Of a stretch of 64,000 nucleotides of DNA, positions 8,229 through 15,867 are shown one piece after another. The position numbers and the translations under genes were made by a program. The DNA is from CAYZJR01 sp964503045. GTDB lineage: Bacteria > Cyanobacteriota > Vampirovibrionia > Obscuribacterales > Obscuribacteraceae. The number at the start of each line of letters is the position of its first letter. Position 1 is the stretch's first letter. Location of the stretch: assembly GCA_964503045.1 (NCBI GenBank), contig CAZCZI010000020.1, positions 1 through 64,000 on the forward strand, given 5' to 3'. Below the pieces are notes generated by a model. That model ran no database searches. It saw only the letters and a program-made list of their open reading frames with translations, and was not told the DNA's origin.

Positions 8229-8978
8229 CTACCTAGACAGTTGAGTAATGGTGAACCCTAACTGGTTTGCCTTGGCTCTATCTTCAAGAGCCTCTCTTTC
8301 CTGGTGAAGACCCGCGTTCGCCTCTGCGCGCAGATAATAGGACTCTCCATCAGAAGGATCAAGCGCTATCGCTCTTGTGTATGACGTTCTCGCGGAACTA
8401 AAATCTGATTGCCGCAGTTCAACAAACCCGAGCCGTCTCCATGCCAAAGGATCTTTCGGATCCATGCTCGTTGCTTTGAGCGCATCGCTATGTGCATTTC
8501 CAAAATCCCGAATTTTCTGATAGCAAATTGAGCGTTGAACTCGAATTCCAGTGGTGTCCGAACCTCTTTTGATCGCTAGTGTTAGCTGCTCAATAGCCTC
8601 GTGAGTTTTGCCAAGAAAGAAAAGCGTATTCCCTTTGAAACCGTAGACTCGCCCGTCCTTCGGATCAAGCTCCAGCGCCCGATCAAAATCCTTCAGAGCC
8701 TTCTCATATTCTTTGAGCTCGTGATACCGCAACCCCCGCCGCCCGTAATTCTTCGCAACCTTCGGTTCCGCTTCGATCTTTTTCGTCAGTTCCTCAATCT
8801 CCTGCCGCAGCTGCTCGGGGCTCTTCTTCGCCTTTGCCGCTGGCGCTCCAACCGTCGGTCCTGACGCCGCTGGCGACTCCGCCCACGCTGCAGGCAACGA
8901 AGACAGACCAGCGCCAACCGATGCGCTCACAAGAAAAACAATCGCTAAAGCAGAACCTCTAAGCTTCCAACAGTTCAT
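8229..8978 (-). CDS. secreted TPR-repeat protein
   Basis: A 249-residue protein starting at ATG 8978 (GGGAG 5 nt upstream; a GTG at 8996 is less likely). The first ~35 residues are a signal peptide (LRGSALAIVFLVSASVGAG, then an AWA cleavage site). After a short Ala/Pro/Lys linker come about five tetratricopeptide repeats, with typical ends such as DFDRALELDP and YTRAIALDP. TPRs bind other proteins, so this is likely a periplasmic scaffold. It is the first gene of an operon with the 1158-residue protein. A relic of its 5' end lies at 10373-10493. Confidence 0.85.
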   Translation of the reverse strand: MNCWKLRGSALAIVFLVSASVGAGLSSLPAAWAESPAASGPTVGAPAAKAKKSPEQLRQEIEELTKKIEAEPKVAKNYGRRGLRYHELKEYEKALKDFDRALELDPKDGRVYGFKGNTLFFLGKTHEAIEQLTLAIKRGSDTTGIRVQRSICYQKIRDFGNAHSDALKATSMDPKDPLAWRRLGFVELRQSDFSSARTSYTRAIALDPSDGESYYLRAEANAGLHQEREALEDRAKANQLGFTITQLSR

Positions 8979-9179
8979 CGATTCTCCCACGGGCACAAAC
9001 CCAATCGACTGCGAGGAGCTACCAAATTGATTCCCAATCCATCGTACCCGATAGTCTCGTCTAAGGCACTGTGTAAATCCGCAAACTTTTCGCTACCGCC
9101 AATCTTTAATCTTGATTCGAATCAAGCTCTTCGCGATTTAGTTATCTCCAACAACCTCGCACCATCACCACATGTGGTA

Positions 9180-10145
9180 TCAGGACAGTTGACTATCGAG
9201 CCATTTTTCGAGTTCCTCGACAGACTGTGACTCAATCGCTTTTGAAACGAAAGTGTCGAGCTGTTCGGTCGTGCAGGCAACGATCTTGGGCTCGAGAAAA
9301 TCAGCGTTCGTACCGTATTTAGACTGCAAAATCAACTTAGTATATTTGAGCGCTGACCGCCGCACCTCTGCACGCCCTTCCTGCAGCCCTTCCTGCAGCC
9401 CTTCTTCGCGTCCCCGCGCCAGCCCTTCCTCAATTCCTTCGCGCTTCCAACTCGTAATCATATCCATAACTTCCTCCTTCTCTGGAAGCTCTTCCAATTG
9501 CTTTTGAAACTCGAGTTCCTGTGACTCAGTCAATTTAAGATACGTGTCTATAAAGTGGGAAATCAGGTAAGTGCGTGCAGAATCAAGTCTTAGCTGTGAC
9601 AATAGTCGTAGACATTCCAATTTTATCCTCGGCAGAGCATTACCTGCAACGCCCATCCTCGTCGCCAGCGCCACAGCTACTGGATTCCGGATTTTGAGAT
9701 ACTTTCTGTAGTCCAGCCGGTTCAGCTGTACGATTCTGTATTGAAAACGCAGTACTTCGAAATCCGAAAAGCAGATCTTAAAACTGCTGGGTTGTTTTTC
9801 TTTGTGGTCATCAAAAGAGAAGACAGCAATTGGATAGATTGAAAGATCATACTTCTCGTAGAGTCTAGCGAAGTAACGAAACATTCTTCGATCGAACTCT
9901 TTAACATGCTGCGCTTGCGGCTCTACGTGAATCAAAAAGCATGTGTCCAAACCTTTGTACTTCACCTTTGCCACCACGTCCGCTTCGTAACGTTCTCCTT
10001 TTGCTATATCCGAAAAGATCTCTTGTTCCAAAAACTCTACCGAAGTTGAGTCAATGTAATTCTCTACCTGCGGGAAGAACAACTTTATGAAGTCGAAAAA
10101 GAAGACTGTAATGAGTTGCTTAAACATTCGGTCGTGATTCGTCAT
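9180..10145 (-). CDS. Rpn-family (PD-(D/E)XK) nuclease / putative transposase
   Basis: A 321-residue protein of the recombination-promoting nuclease (Rpn, YhgA-like) family. The N-terminal ~200 residues hold the nuclease fold with Asp56 in EADVV and Glu75/Gln77 in HVEPQ, the D...ExQ catalytic set, then FRYFARLYEKY and PIAVFSFD. An EG-repeat linker (residues ~243-265) leads to a C-terminal module ending EELEKWLD. GGGAGG precedes ATG 10145 with good spacing. Rpn proteins cut DNA and, in E. coli, act in phage defence. An internal ribosome-binding site and ATG at 9467 (codon 227) could give a 95-residue C-terminal product. Confidence 0.85.
   Translation of the reverse strand: MTNHDRMFKQLITVFFFDFIKLFFPQVENYIDSTSVEFLEQEIFSDIAKGERYEADVVAKVKYKGLDTCFLIHVEPQAQHVKEFDRRMFRYFARLYEKYDLSIYPIAVFSFDDHKEKQPSSFKICFSDFEVLRFQYRIVQLNRLDYRKYLKIRNPVAVALATRMGVAGNALPRIKLECLRLLSQLRLDSARTYLISHFIDTYLKLTESQELEFQKQLEELPEKEEVMDMITSWKREGIEEGLARGREEGLQEGLQEGRAEVRRSALKYTKLILQSKYGTNADFLEPKIVACTTEQLDTFVSKAIESQSVEELEKWLDSQLS
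9465..9479 (-). promoter_or_regulatory. intragenic ribosome-binding site and start codon in Rpn gene
   Basis: AAGGAGG, a 5-nt spacer AAGTT and ATG 9467 in frame at codon 227. The strength and spacing are those of a real start site. The same site occurs at codon 227 of the 11221 gene and in the truncated copy. Confidence 0.6.
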
Positions 10146-10551
10146 GGTCGACCTCCCGCGAATTGAGCGCTATGAACTTGTCCTATTAACTAAACGTTCG
10201 TAAACGCAAAAAGTTCAACAGGACCAGATGCCTTAAAACCAGCTATCCGCCACGTCTTTCAAAGCAGCAGTCTATAAACTGCCAAAGAACCACTGACTGT
10301 TCACTGGTTCGTAAATCATTAAATTCAAAAGGAGCCGAAAGGACTGAACCCTTCTCTGCATTCACATAAGGAGCGCGCCAACCGTCGAACCTGACGCCGT
10401 CGGCGACTCGGCGCGCGCCTCAGGCGACGCAAACCTACCACGCCAGCCGAAACACTCACTGCAACAACAATCGCTAAAGCAGAACCTCTAAGCAAACTTT
10501 TGGCATCAAAAGAGGTTTAATCAAGCATTGCCGTTCACATCATATCCTGGA
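10146..10551. other. 406-nt intergenic stretch with gene relic
   Basis: No intact gene. It holds the presumed promoter region of the Rpn gene (10146-10370, no clear motif seen) and the TPR-gene relic at 10373-10493. Confidence 0.6.
10373..10493 (-). pseudogene. relic of the 5' end of the secreted TPR gene
   Basis: The minus strand reads LRGSALAIVVAVSVSAGVVG, a decayed copy of the TPR protein's signal peptide (8229-8978). The 28 bases 10466-10493 are identical to 8937-8964, and similarity continues with changes to about 10373. Nothing of the TPR region is left. Confidence 0.75.
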
Positions 10552-11079
10552 CTAAATCCTCTCCAAAGGCTTACTTGGCTCGACCGGCACTGATTTAGGC
10601 GCCGGCATCCGGAAATACTCAATGGTTGCTCGGTGCACAATTTCCGCCTTTACCACTTTTAGCTGCTCGCCATCTCTCACGACGTTCAGTTCGACATTGT
10701 CCTCAAAACCGTGCAGCCCGTCGCCTCGAAGCGTGCCTTTGTTAAGCAAGACCAGACGGTACAACGATGGTCCAACCTGAAACACCGCCCTGCACTCAGA
10801 AGACAATTTCGTCACATCGCCATGCCGCTTATGCGCGTACATTTCGCCAATGTAAGGGACAACGAATTCCTTCAACTTACTGTAGAGCGGGTCATTCGGT
10901 TTTACTACTGCTGTTTGAAATGAAGCGGTCTTTTCAATCTTTCCAAGTGCTTTTTCCGATGGCTTCTTTACACCGGTAGTTTTATCTGTAGAGCCAGTCT
11001 TTTCACTCGTCCCCTTACCGTTGGCACTAGCACAGAAAGACGCGCACATCAAAAAAATGAGAAAACAACGATACCTCAT
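10552..11079 (-). CDS. small secreted protein, paralogue of 3383-3943
   Basis: A 175-residue protein with an N-terminal signal peptide (hydrophobic residues 4-18, FLIFLMCASFCASANG), a Lys/Thr-rich linker and a C-terminal half paralogous to the gene at 3383 (IGEMYAHKRHGDV; C-terminus KPLERI). The start ATG 11079 overlaps the stop of the frameshifted Rpn relic immediately upstream. Family not recognised. As at the other locus, it lies directly downstream of Rpn-derived DNA. Probably periplasmic; role unknown. Confidence 0.7.
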   Translation of the reverse strand: MRYRCFLIFLMCASFCASANGKGTSEKTGSTDKTTGVKKPSEKALGKIEKTASFQTAVVKPNDPLYSKLKEFVVPYIGEMYAHKRHGDVTKLSSECRAVFQVGPSLYRLVLLNKGTLRGDGLHGFEDNVELNVVRDGEQLKVVKAEIVHRATIEYFRMPAPKSVPVEPSKPLERI

Positions 11080-11220
11080 GACACTTCACCATGGAGCCAC
11101 CTTTCGAGTTCTTCCACAAGAACCTTCGAAGCGCACGCATCAAACTGCTTGGTTGAACAATGGTGGATTTTTAGACTCAAGATAATCGGCATCGAACCCC
11201 GTTTCGAGTGCAAATCTAAG
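11077..11220 (-). pseudogene. frameshifted relic of an Rpn C-terminal module
   Basis: The DNA directly after the stop of the 11221 gene encodes GFDADYLESK and then, after a one-base frame shift, IHHCSTKQFDACASKV and EELERWLHGEVS. This matches the C-terminal ~45 residues of the Rpn paralogues (compare GTDADCLEPKIRRCSIEQLD at 3033). It ends in TGA overlapping the ATG of the secreted-protein gene. Confidence 0.75.
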
Positions 11221-12162
11221 TTATTGGTGGGAAACATCCTGTCGGTTTGTAGCGCTTTCTAACCACTTTTCCAATTCTTCGACAGATTCAGATACAAGGC
11301 ATTCTGTTAGCATCCCCCTCAGTAGCTCGATCGGTAGCTCCTTGATTCTGGATTGGAGCACTTGAGATTCTTTCCCGTACTTAGACTGGAGCATAAGATG
11401 CAAACTCTCCTCCAGTCCCTCCTTGCGACCTTCTTGCCGCCCTTGCTCAATTCCTTCGCGCTTCCAGCTCGTGATCATTTCCATAACTTCCTCCTTCTCC
11501 GGCATCGCTTCCAACCCTCTTTGATATTCCCGCTCTTGGTACTTGGTCAGTTTTTGATATGTATCGATGAACTGCGCGACAAGGTAAGCCTTGGCCGGTT
11601 CGAGATTTAGACGTGACAACATCTTTATACACTCCAATTTTACTCTCGCTCGCGCCGGTGGCTCAATTTTCATCTTTCCAACCAAAGCCGCGGTTATTGG
11701 ATTTTCACTCTTAATGTACAGCCTGTAGTCGATCTTACTTAGCTGCAAAACCTCATACTCAAACAATAAAACCCGCTTCTTGTTTGGAAACGATATTTCC
11801 AGCGAGCTTGGCTGCTTCTCCCGTCTGTTATACGAAAATACCGCAATCGGGTACACAGGTAGCTTGTATTGCTCATAGAGTCGAACGAAGTAGCGAAACA
11901 TTCGCGCCTGAAACTCCTGGTCATGGTACGACTGAGGCTCCAAATGAATCAGAAAGAAAGCGTCAGAACCACTAAACCGCGCCTTAACCACAAGGTCTGC
12001 TTCGCCTTTTTCTGCATCTGGAGTATCCGAAAAAAGTTCTTTATCCAAAAACTCAATCGAACTCTCATCAAGAAATTGCGATACTCTCGGATAGAATAGC
12101 CGCATGAATTCAGGAAGGAAAACAGTCAGCAACCGTTTGAATAGTTTGTCGTGATCAGTCAT
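11221..12162 (-). CDS. Rpn-family (PD-(D/E)XK) nuclease / putative transposase
   Basis: A 313-residue paralogue of the gene at 9180, starting MTDHDKLFKRLLTVF. ATG 12162 is preferred over 12186 because it lines up with the paralogue's start and has GGAG upstream. Catalytic-type residues are Asp56 (GEADLV) and Glu75/Gln77 (HLEPQ). The linker has fewer EG units than in the paralogue and the C-terminal module ends VEELEKWLES. An internal AAGGAGG-AAGTT-ATG gives a possible 87-residue product from 11484, again at codon 227. Likely role: DNA cleavage in phage defence or recombination, by family. Confidence 0.85.
   Translation of the reverse strand: MTDHDKLFKRLLTVFLPEFMRLFYPRVSQFLDESSIEFLDKELFSDTPDAEKGEADLVVKARFSGSDAFFLIHLEPQSYHDQEFQARMFRYFVRLYEQYKLPVYPIAVFSYNRREKQPSSLEISFPNKKRVLLFEYEVLQLSKIDYRLYIKSENPITAALVGKMKIEPPARARVKLECIKMLSRLNLEPAKAYLVAQFIDTYQKLTKYQEREYQRGLEAMPEKEEVMEMITSWKREGIEQGRQEGRKEGLEESLHLMLQSKYGKESQVLQSRIKELPIELLRGMLTECLVSESVEELEKWLESATNRQDVSHQ
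11482..11496 (-). promoter_or_regulatory. intragenic ribosome-binding site and start codon in Rpn gene
   Basis: AAGGAGG (11490-11496), spacer AAGTT, ATG 11484 in frame. Same as in the paralogues. Confidence 0.6.
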
Positions 12163-12329
12163 CGCCGGCACTCCAACGCTTTGCAACGCGAGGATGTCTC
12201 GCTAATTACATAACGTTTGACAGCGAAAAAAGTTCAACTCAAGTTTAGCGCTTTATTCACGTTGCCATTGCGTCTTTGACAAATGGAACTCCGAATGACG
12301 CGGCATTACCATTGTTATTCACATCGCAG

Positions 12330-12533
12330 TTATGGACACCCAGCAGTCTTACAGAAATCAGATTGCTCGCATCCCATTTCTGTGCAGCGCTCAGCCGAAG
12401 CAGGATCCCCTCGGCGTCCCCCTATTATTTGCTGCTGGACGCTCGTATTTTTCAATTCCTTTGTGTTAAGGAGTTTCTTCTTGGGCTTCGGAGATTTCGA
12501 ACCACTGCCGCTGGGTTTCTCGCCTTTCGCCAT
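12330..12533 (-). CDS. small Cys-rich protein, possible peptide precursor
   Basis: A 67-residue protein from ATG 12533, which has a strong GAGGAGG ribosome-binding site 5 nt upstream; a longer frame from 12596 lacks this support. The N-terminal ~25 residues are Lys/Ser/Gly/Pro-rich, the middle is LLNTKELKNTSVQQQIIGG and the C-terminus is ERCTEMGCEQSDFCKTAGCP, with four Cys in the pattern C-x4-C-x5-C-x4-C. The leader-like helix, a GG and a Cys-rich end recall ribosomally made, modified peptides, but no modifying enzyme lies nearby. It could equally be a small metal-binding protein. Confidence 0.55.
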   Translation of the reverse strand: MAKGEKPSGSGSKSPKPKKKLLNTKELKNTSVQQQIIGGRRGDPASAERCTEMGCEQSDFCKTAGCP

Positions 12534-12648
12534 AATTGCCTCCTCGAGCCGAATTCGAATTAAGATCATCGCCTGAGACCATATTTTATCATCCAAGTTT
12601 AAATGGGCGAAAGAGCTTTACCCGCGCGGCGCCATTTGACGTCAGACC

Positions 12649-13818
12649 TCACGAGCTTTCGCCCTGTTTGCGCCGAGATCCTCGCGTCAAATAGCACTCG
12701 CGACAGCCCGAATAATGATTAGTTCGATGAAACGGTTTCTGCTGATACTCATGACCTTTCGGACAGCAAAACCAATACTTTCTCATCGAAGTTGCAATCA
12801 CCGTATGTGGTGTCGCCGGAAGATTTTTGGTTGGATGCCACTCGCTGGCAACATGGGGCGCGACGTTTGCAAGAGCGTTCGTCACTGACAGCTTCTTGTT
12901 GGCACAAAACGGGCAGCCGGTTTTGTAGCTCGCGCGATCCTTCACCGACGTTTGCCACTCATGATCGGGCCCTCGAGGGCAGCGCCACCATACCCGCTGA
13001 TGAGACCACAAAGCCACGTCCCTCGGGCGAACAGAACCATTCTTCGTCGGATGAAACTCACGACGCAGCTTCTCGTTATCAATCAGTCGATCGGCTTTAA
13101 GCGGATCAGCTTTTGTGCACTCTGGACACTTGACTCCAGAGATGGTATCAAATCGTGCATACCACGTATGTTTTTTGTTGATGTTGCACTTCCACCAAAC
13201 CTTTTGGTGCGGACGCAGCGACAGCGGGTCTAGCCACTTATTGCGAGTTTTGTCAAATTGACGGAGCACCTCGGGATACTTACTCAAATCGTGCGTACGC
13301 TTCGCGCAAGCTGGGCACTGAGCCGCCAATTTGGTTCTTGCCTTCGGTGACTCTTTCCACTCGTGTCCTCGTCTACAGCGCCACCAAGCTGGCTTATGCG
13401 AGCCAGAAACAACCCTATCCGCGCTCACCTTATTGCGTTCTTCCAACCACTCCTTTGCTAATTTCGGAAAACACGTTTTCAAACTGTTGGTGACCGAAGC
13501 AACCCTTGATGCACAAAATGGACAGCTGTCACATCGAGATGTCGACTGGCGAACTCTCTCCCAAATCGATTGCTGAAATACATGATCTGGTCCGTTTGGA
13601 CAATACCACCAAGCTCTGACTTTTGAGCCTCGACTAAAATCCTCCGGTGTAAATCCACAGTTCTTCTCGTACAACCAGAATGCTGCAACCTCCGGATGGG
13701 AACGCGCCAGTGAAATTCTGTCTCTCATAGGATGCGGTTCGACAACATCCTCTATGAACAGTTTGCGGTTACGTCCGCCAGACTTTTTCTTAGGCTTCAG
13801 CATGCCCATGCCACTCAA
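12649..13818 (-). CDS. protein with five tandem treble-clef zinc ribbons
   Basis: About 385 residues made of five consecutive repeats of roughly 65 residues. Each has WWxC-x2-G(x)HxW, a basic stretch and CPxC (for example WWRCRRGHEWKESPKART...CPAC), preceded by a segment like EWHPTKNG. This is the treble-clef/zinc-ribbon repeat family (DUF4379-like), common in bacterial and phage accessory regions and often linked to nucleases. The N-terminus is basic (KPKKKSGGRNRK). Start uncertain: TTG 13818, ATG 13809 or ATG 13803. DNA or RNA binding is inferred; no catalytic domain is seen. Confidence 0.8.
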   Translation of the reverse strand: MSGMGMLKPKKKSGGRNRKLFIEDVVEPHPMRDRISLARSHPEVAAFWLYEKNCGFTPEDFSRGSKVRAWWYCPNGPDHVFQQSIWERVRQSTSRCDSCPFCASRVASVTNSLKTCFPKLAKEWLEERNKVSADRVVSGSHKPAWWRCRRGHEWKESPKARTKLAAQCPACAKRTHDLSKYPEVLRQFDKTRNKWLDPLSLRPHQKVWWKCNINKKHTWYARFDTISGVKCPECTKADPLKADRLIDNEKLRREFHPTKNGSVRPRDVALWSHQRVWWRCPRGPDHEWQTSVKDRASYKTGCPFCANKKLSVTNALANVAPHVASEWHPTKNLPATPHTVIATSMRKYWFCCPKGHEYQQKPFHRTNHYSGCRECYLTRGSRRKQGESS

Positions 13819-13962
13819 TTAGCGAGACAAAATCCTAATACAATACAATGTACTCGCACTTTGCGCGAGAATCCTTGTAGAGCCCGCCCGCACCTTTAGA
13901 AAGCGCCATGTGGGTTGGCAGTAGGCGCGAAGTTTTTCGCGACAATCAACTGAGCGCTTTGG

Positions 13963-14340
13963 CTACTTCTTTTTTCCTCTCGACTTTTTTCCTTTGGAAA
14001 ATTCCGGAGGAAATCCAGGAGACCTAACAACGGGCTTCAGACACTCAGTACAAAGGAAATCTTCTTCATCGTTGATTTCATCATCGTCGTTATCCTCGAT
14101 GCGCTTCTCGATATCATCGTCGACGGGAATAGAACAAAAACAGATTCTGCAGATTCCGAGTCGCCTGCCGTGATTTAGCATTATCTCGCCTGAATTACAG
14201 TCATATCGACGCTCTGCAAGTTTGACGATGTCCTGTAACAACTTCACCGTCGCCTCCCGTCCAAGCAACTCAAATACCTTCGCTTGGTCAAGCAAAGTCA
14301 ACACTTCATTCAGCATATAACTACCGCTGTGGTTCGACAT
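13963..14340 (-). CDS. small protein with two CxxC pairs and acidic middle
   Basis: A 125-residue protein from ATG 14340, with AGGAGG 8 nt upstream. The N-terminal half is helical (LNEVLTLLDQAKVFELLG). Two Cys pairs, CRIC and CTEC, are separated by an Asp/Glu-rich insert and could bind one zinc ion. The C-terminus is a Lys/Arg/Gly tail. Family not recognised. It lies upstream of the zinc-ribbon gene on the same strand, about 140 nt away. Confidence 0.65.
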   Translation of the reverse strand: MSNHSGSYMLNEVLTLLDQAKVFELLGREATVKLLQDIVKLAERRYDCNSGEIMLNHGRRLGICRICFCSIPVDDDIEKRIEDNDDDEINDEEDFLCTECLKPVVRSPGFPPEFSKGKKSRGKKK

Positions 14341-14612
14341 TTGGCTATCCTCCTCTGCATCCTCCCAAGTGATTCTAAACAGTTAAACATCCCATCGACA
14401 AGCTGCCCAGTTAGTGCAGAGAAACCGGCGCCGTCCCCAAAATGGGCAAACCACGTACCTCATCGAGCGATTTGCCACGTTATTGACACACTACCACCAC
14501 GTTGCCGCCACTTTCGGTCTCGATACTTACGGCATCGAAAGGCACACGGTTCACCGAGTTCGCGGGAAACGACGAGACGAGCCAGCTATTAAAAACCGAA
14601 GGAGCACAGGAA

Positions 14613-15782
14613 ATGTCAGACGATTTAAGAGAACGTTCACGAGTGTCAGATATCAATGTACAAACACCAGCGTTCGATGCATATGCAGCACTAAAAAATG
14701 AGTTTGACAGCTCTGAAAGCTGCTCGGCAAGAACAGCTGATCGCCAAAGAAGAATGGCAGTAAACTCGCTCCCCGAGTCAGAAATGCAAAAGCTTTCGGT
14801 AGTGTGGTTGTCTGAAAAACAAAAGGAACTAGGAAGAGACATCACCAGAGATGACCTGACGATACAGTACGACAACAGCTTCGATGCTACGATGCAAGCG
14901 ATTGCCAACACTCGATTCGACCAAGTCAAAAAGGCACAGTGGAACCCCGTCGGCGGCGTATTCCTAATCGGTTCGAAAGAACGCGACGCCATCACCAGCG
15001 GTGACATCGAAAAGAGCCTTCGCAAAATTGAAGATCAAAGACAATCGATGCAATATGTCAATTCATTAGTGGCGAACGATGGAGAGTTGTTCAACAAACT
15101 GGCGAAGGTGCATGACGGCGAACTCTCAATCAACTACTGGGATTTGAAGGATGCCCGCAGCGCCGACAAGAAAGCACGCGCCCGAGGCGATCGCCTCTTC
15201 ACCGACGAACAGCGCCAAGCCATCGACACCATGTACGACCGCTTCATTCACTCTCACATGCGCGCTATTGAAGATGTTCCAACCAACAACTCACACAACA
15301 AAAACCAGACAGCCAGCAGCGATGCGAAGATCACGCTCGACTCAATGGCAAAAGGAACCGGCTTCAACAATATCGACGAAATGATGTCGTCATTCAACCC
15401 AGAACCCACTCCCCAATACGATTGCGCAGTCGCGGATCGCAACATTAAGCTCATCGAAAATGCACGCAAAGTCTCCCAAATCATGGGACAAGCAATCGAT
15501 CAAGCAGCGCAATACGACGTCAAACACGGCGACGGCTTCGACAGAATCGCCAGACACGTTTTGACTCGTGAAACCGGCGCCGCACCAAACGAAAAAGACG
15601 TTGTCGACTTCTCTGGTTCGATTGCGACACTCAACGGTTTCGATCGCCAAAAATATGATCCCAAAGTTCGCTCAATTCAACCCGGACAAAAAATCCAAGT
15701 TCACGACGACAACTGGAAGCTCATGCAGAAACTTGGTGTCATGGAAGAAGTGGCAGACTACATCGAGAACAATCTCGAATAA
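14613..15782 (+). CDS. large hydrophilic protein with C-terminal LysM-like domain
   Basis: A 389-residue protein from ATG 14613, with AGGAG about 9 nt upstream; an upstream TTG at 14502 is unlikely. No signal peptide. Mostly helical and charged, with an EF-hand-like acidic stretch (HDGELSINYWDLKDARSADKK) near the middle. Residues ~315-375 look like a LysM-type domain (HGDGFDRIARHVLT, ...IATLNGFD, ...IQPGQKIQVHDD). It may bind a cell-wall glycan if exported by a non-classical route. Function unknown. A clear terminator follows the stop. Confidence 0.7.
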   Translation: MSDDLRERSRVSDINVQTPAFDAYAALKNEFDSSESCSARTADRQRRMAVNSLPESEMQKLSVVWLSEKQKELGRDITRDDLTIQYDNSFDATMQAIANTRFDQVKKAQWNPVGGVFLIGSKERDAITSGDIEKSLRKIEDQRQSMQYVNSLVANDGELFNKLAKVHDGELSINYWDLKDARSADKKARARGDRLFTDEQRQAIDTMYDRFIHSHMRAIEDVPTNNSHNKNQTASSDAKITLDSMAKGTGFNNIDEMMSSFNPEPTPQYDCAVADRNIKLIENARKVSQIMGQAIDQAAQYDVKHGDGFDRIARHVLTRETGAAPNEKDVVDFSGSIATLNGFDRQKYDPKVRSIQPGQKIQVHDDNWKLMQKLGVMEEVADYIENNLE

Positions 15783-15821
15783 TCACAAGGTTTAAACAAA
15801 AGGCCAATCGAGGAAAGTGAG

Positions 15822-15850
15822 ATCGTGCACCGGCGACGGTGCGCGATTTT
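15822..15850 (+). terminator. Rho-independent terminator
   Basis: Stem ATCGTGCACCG / CGGTGCGCGAT (11 pairs, one G-T), loop GCGA, followed by a T-run. It lies 40 nt after the stop of the LysM-like gene and before the convergent GT2 gene. Confidence 0.8.
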
Positions 15851-15867
15851 GCTTTGCGCCACTCAAA

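Noticed and set aside
9180..12162. insertion sequence based on the putative transposase label of Rpn proteins
   Set aside because: No terminal inverted repeats or target duplications were found; the proteins are PD-(D/E)XK nucleases, not DDE transposases.
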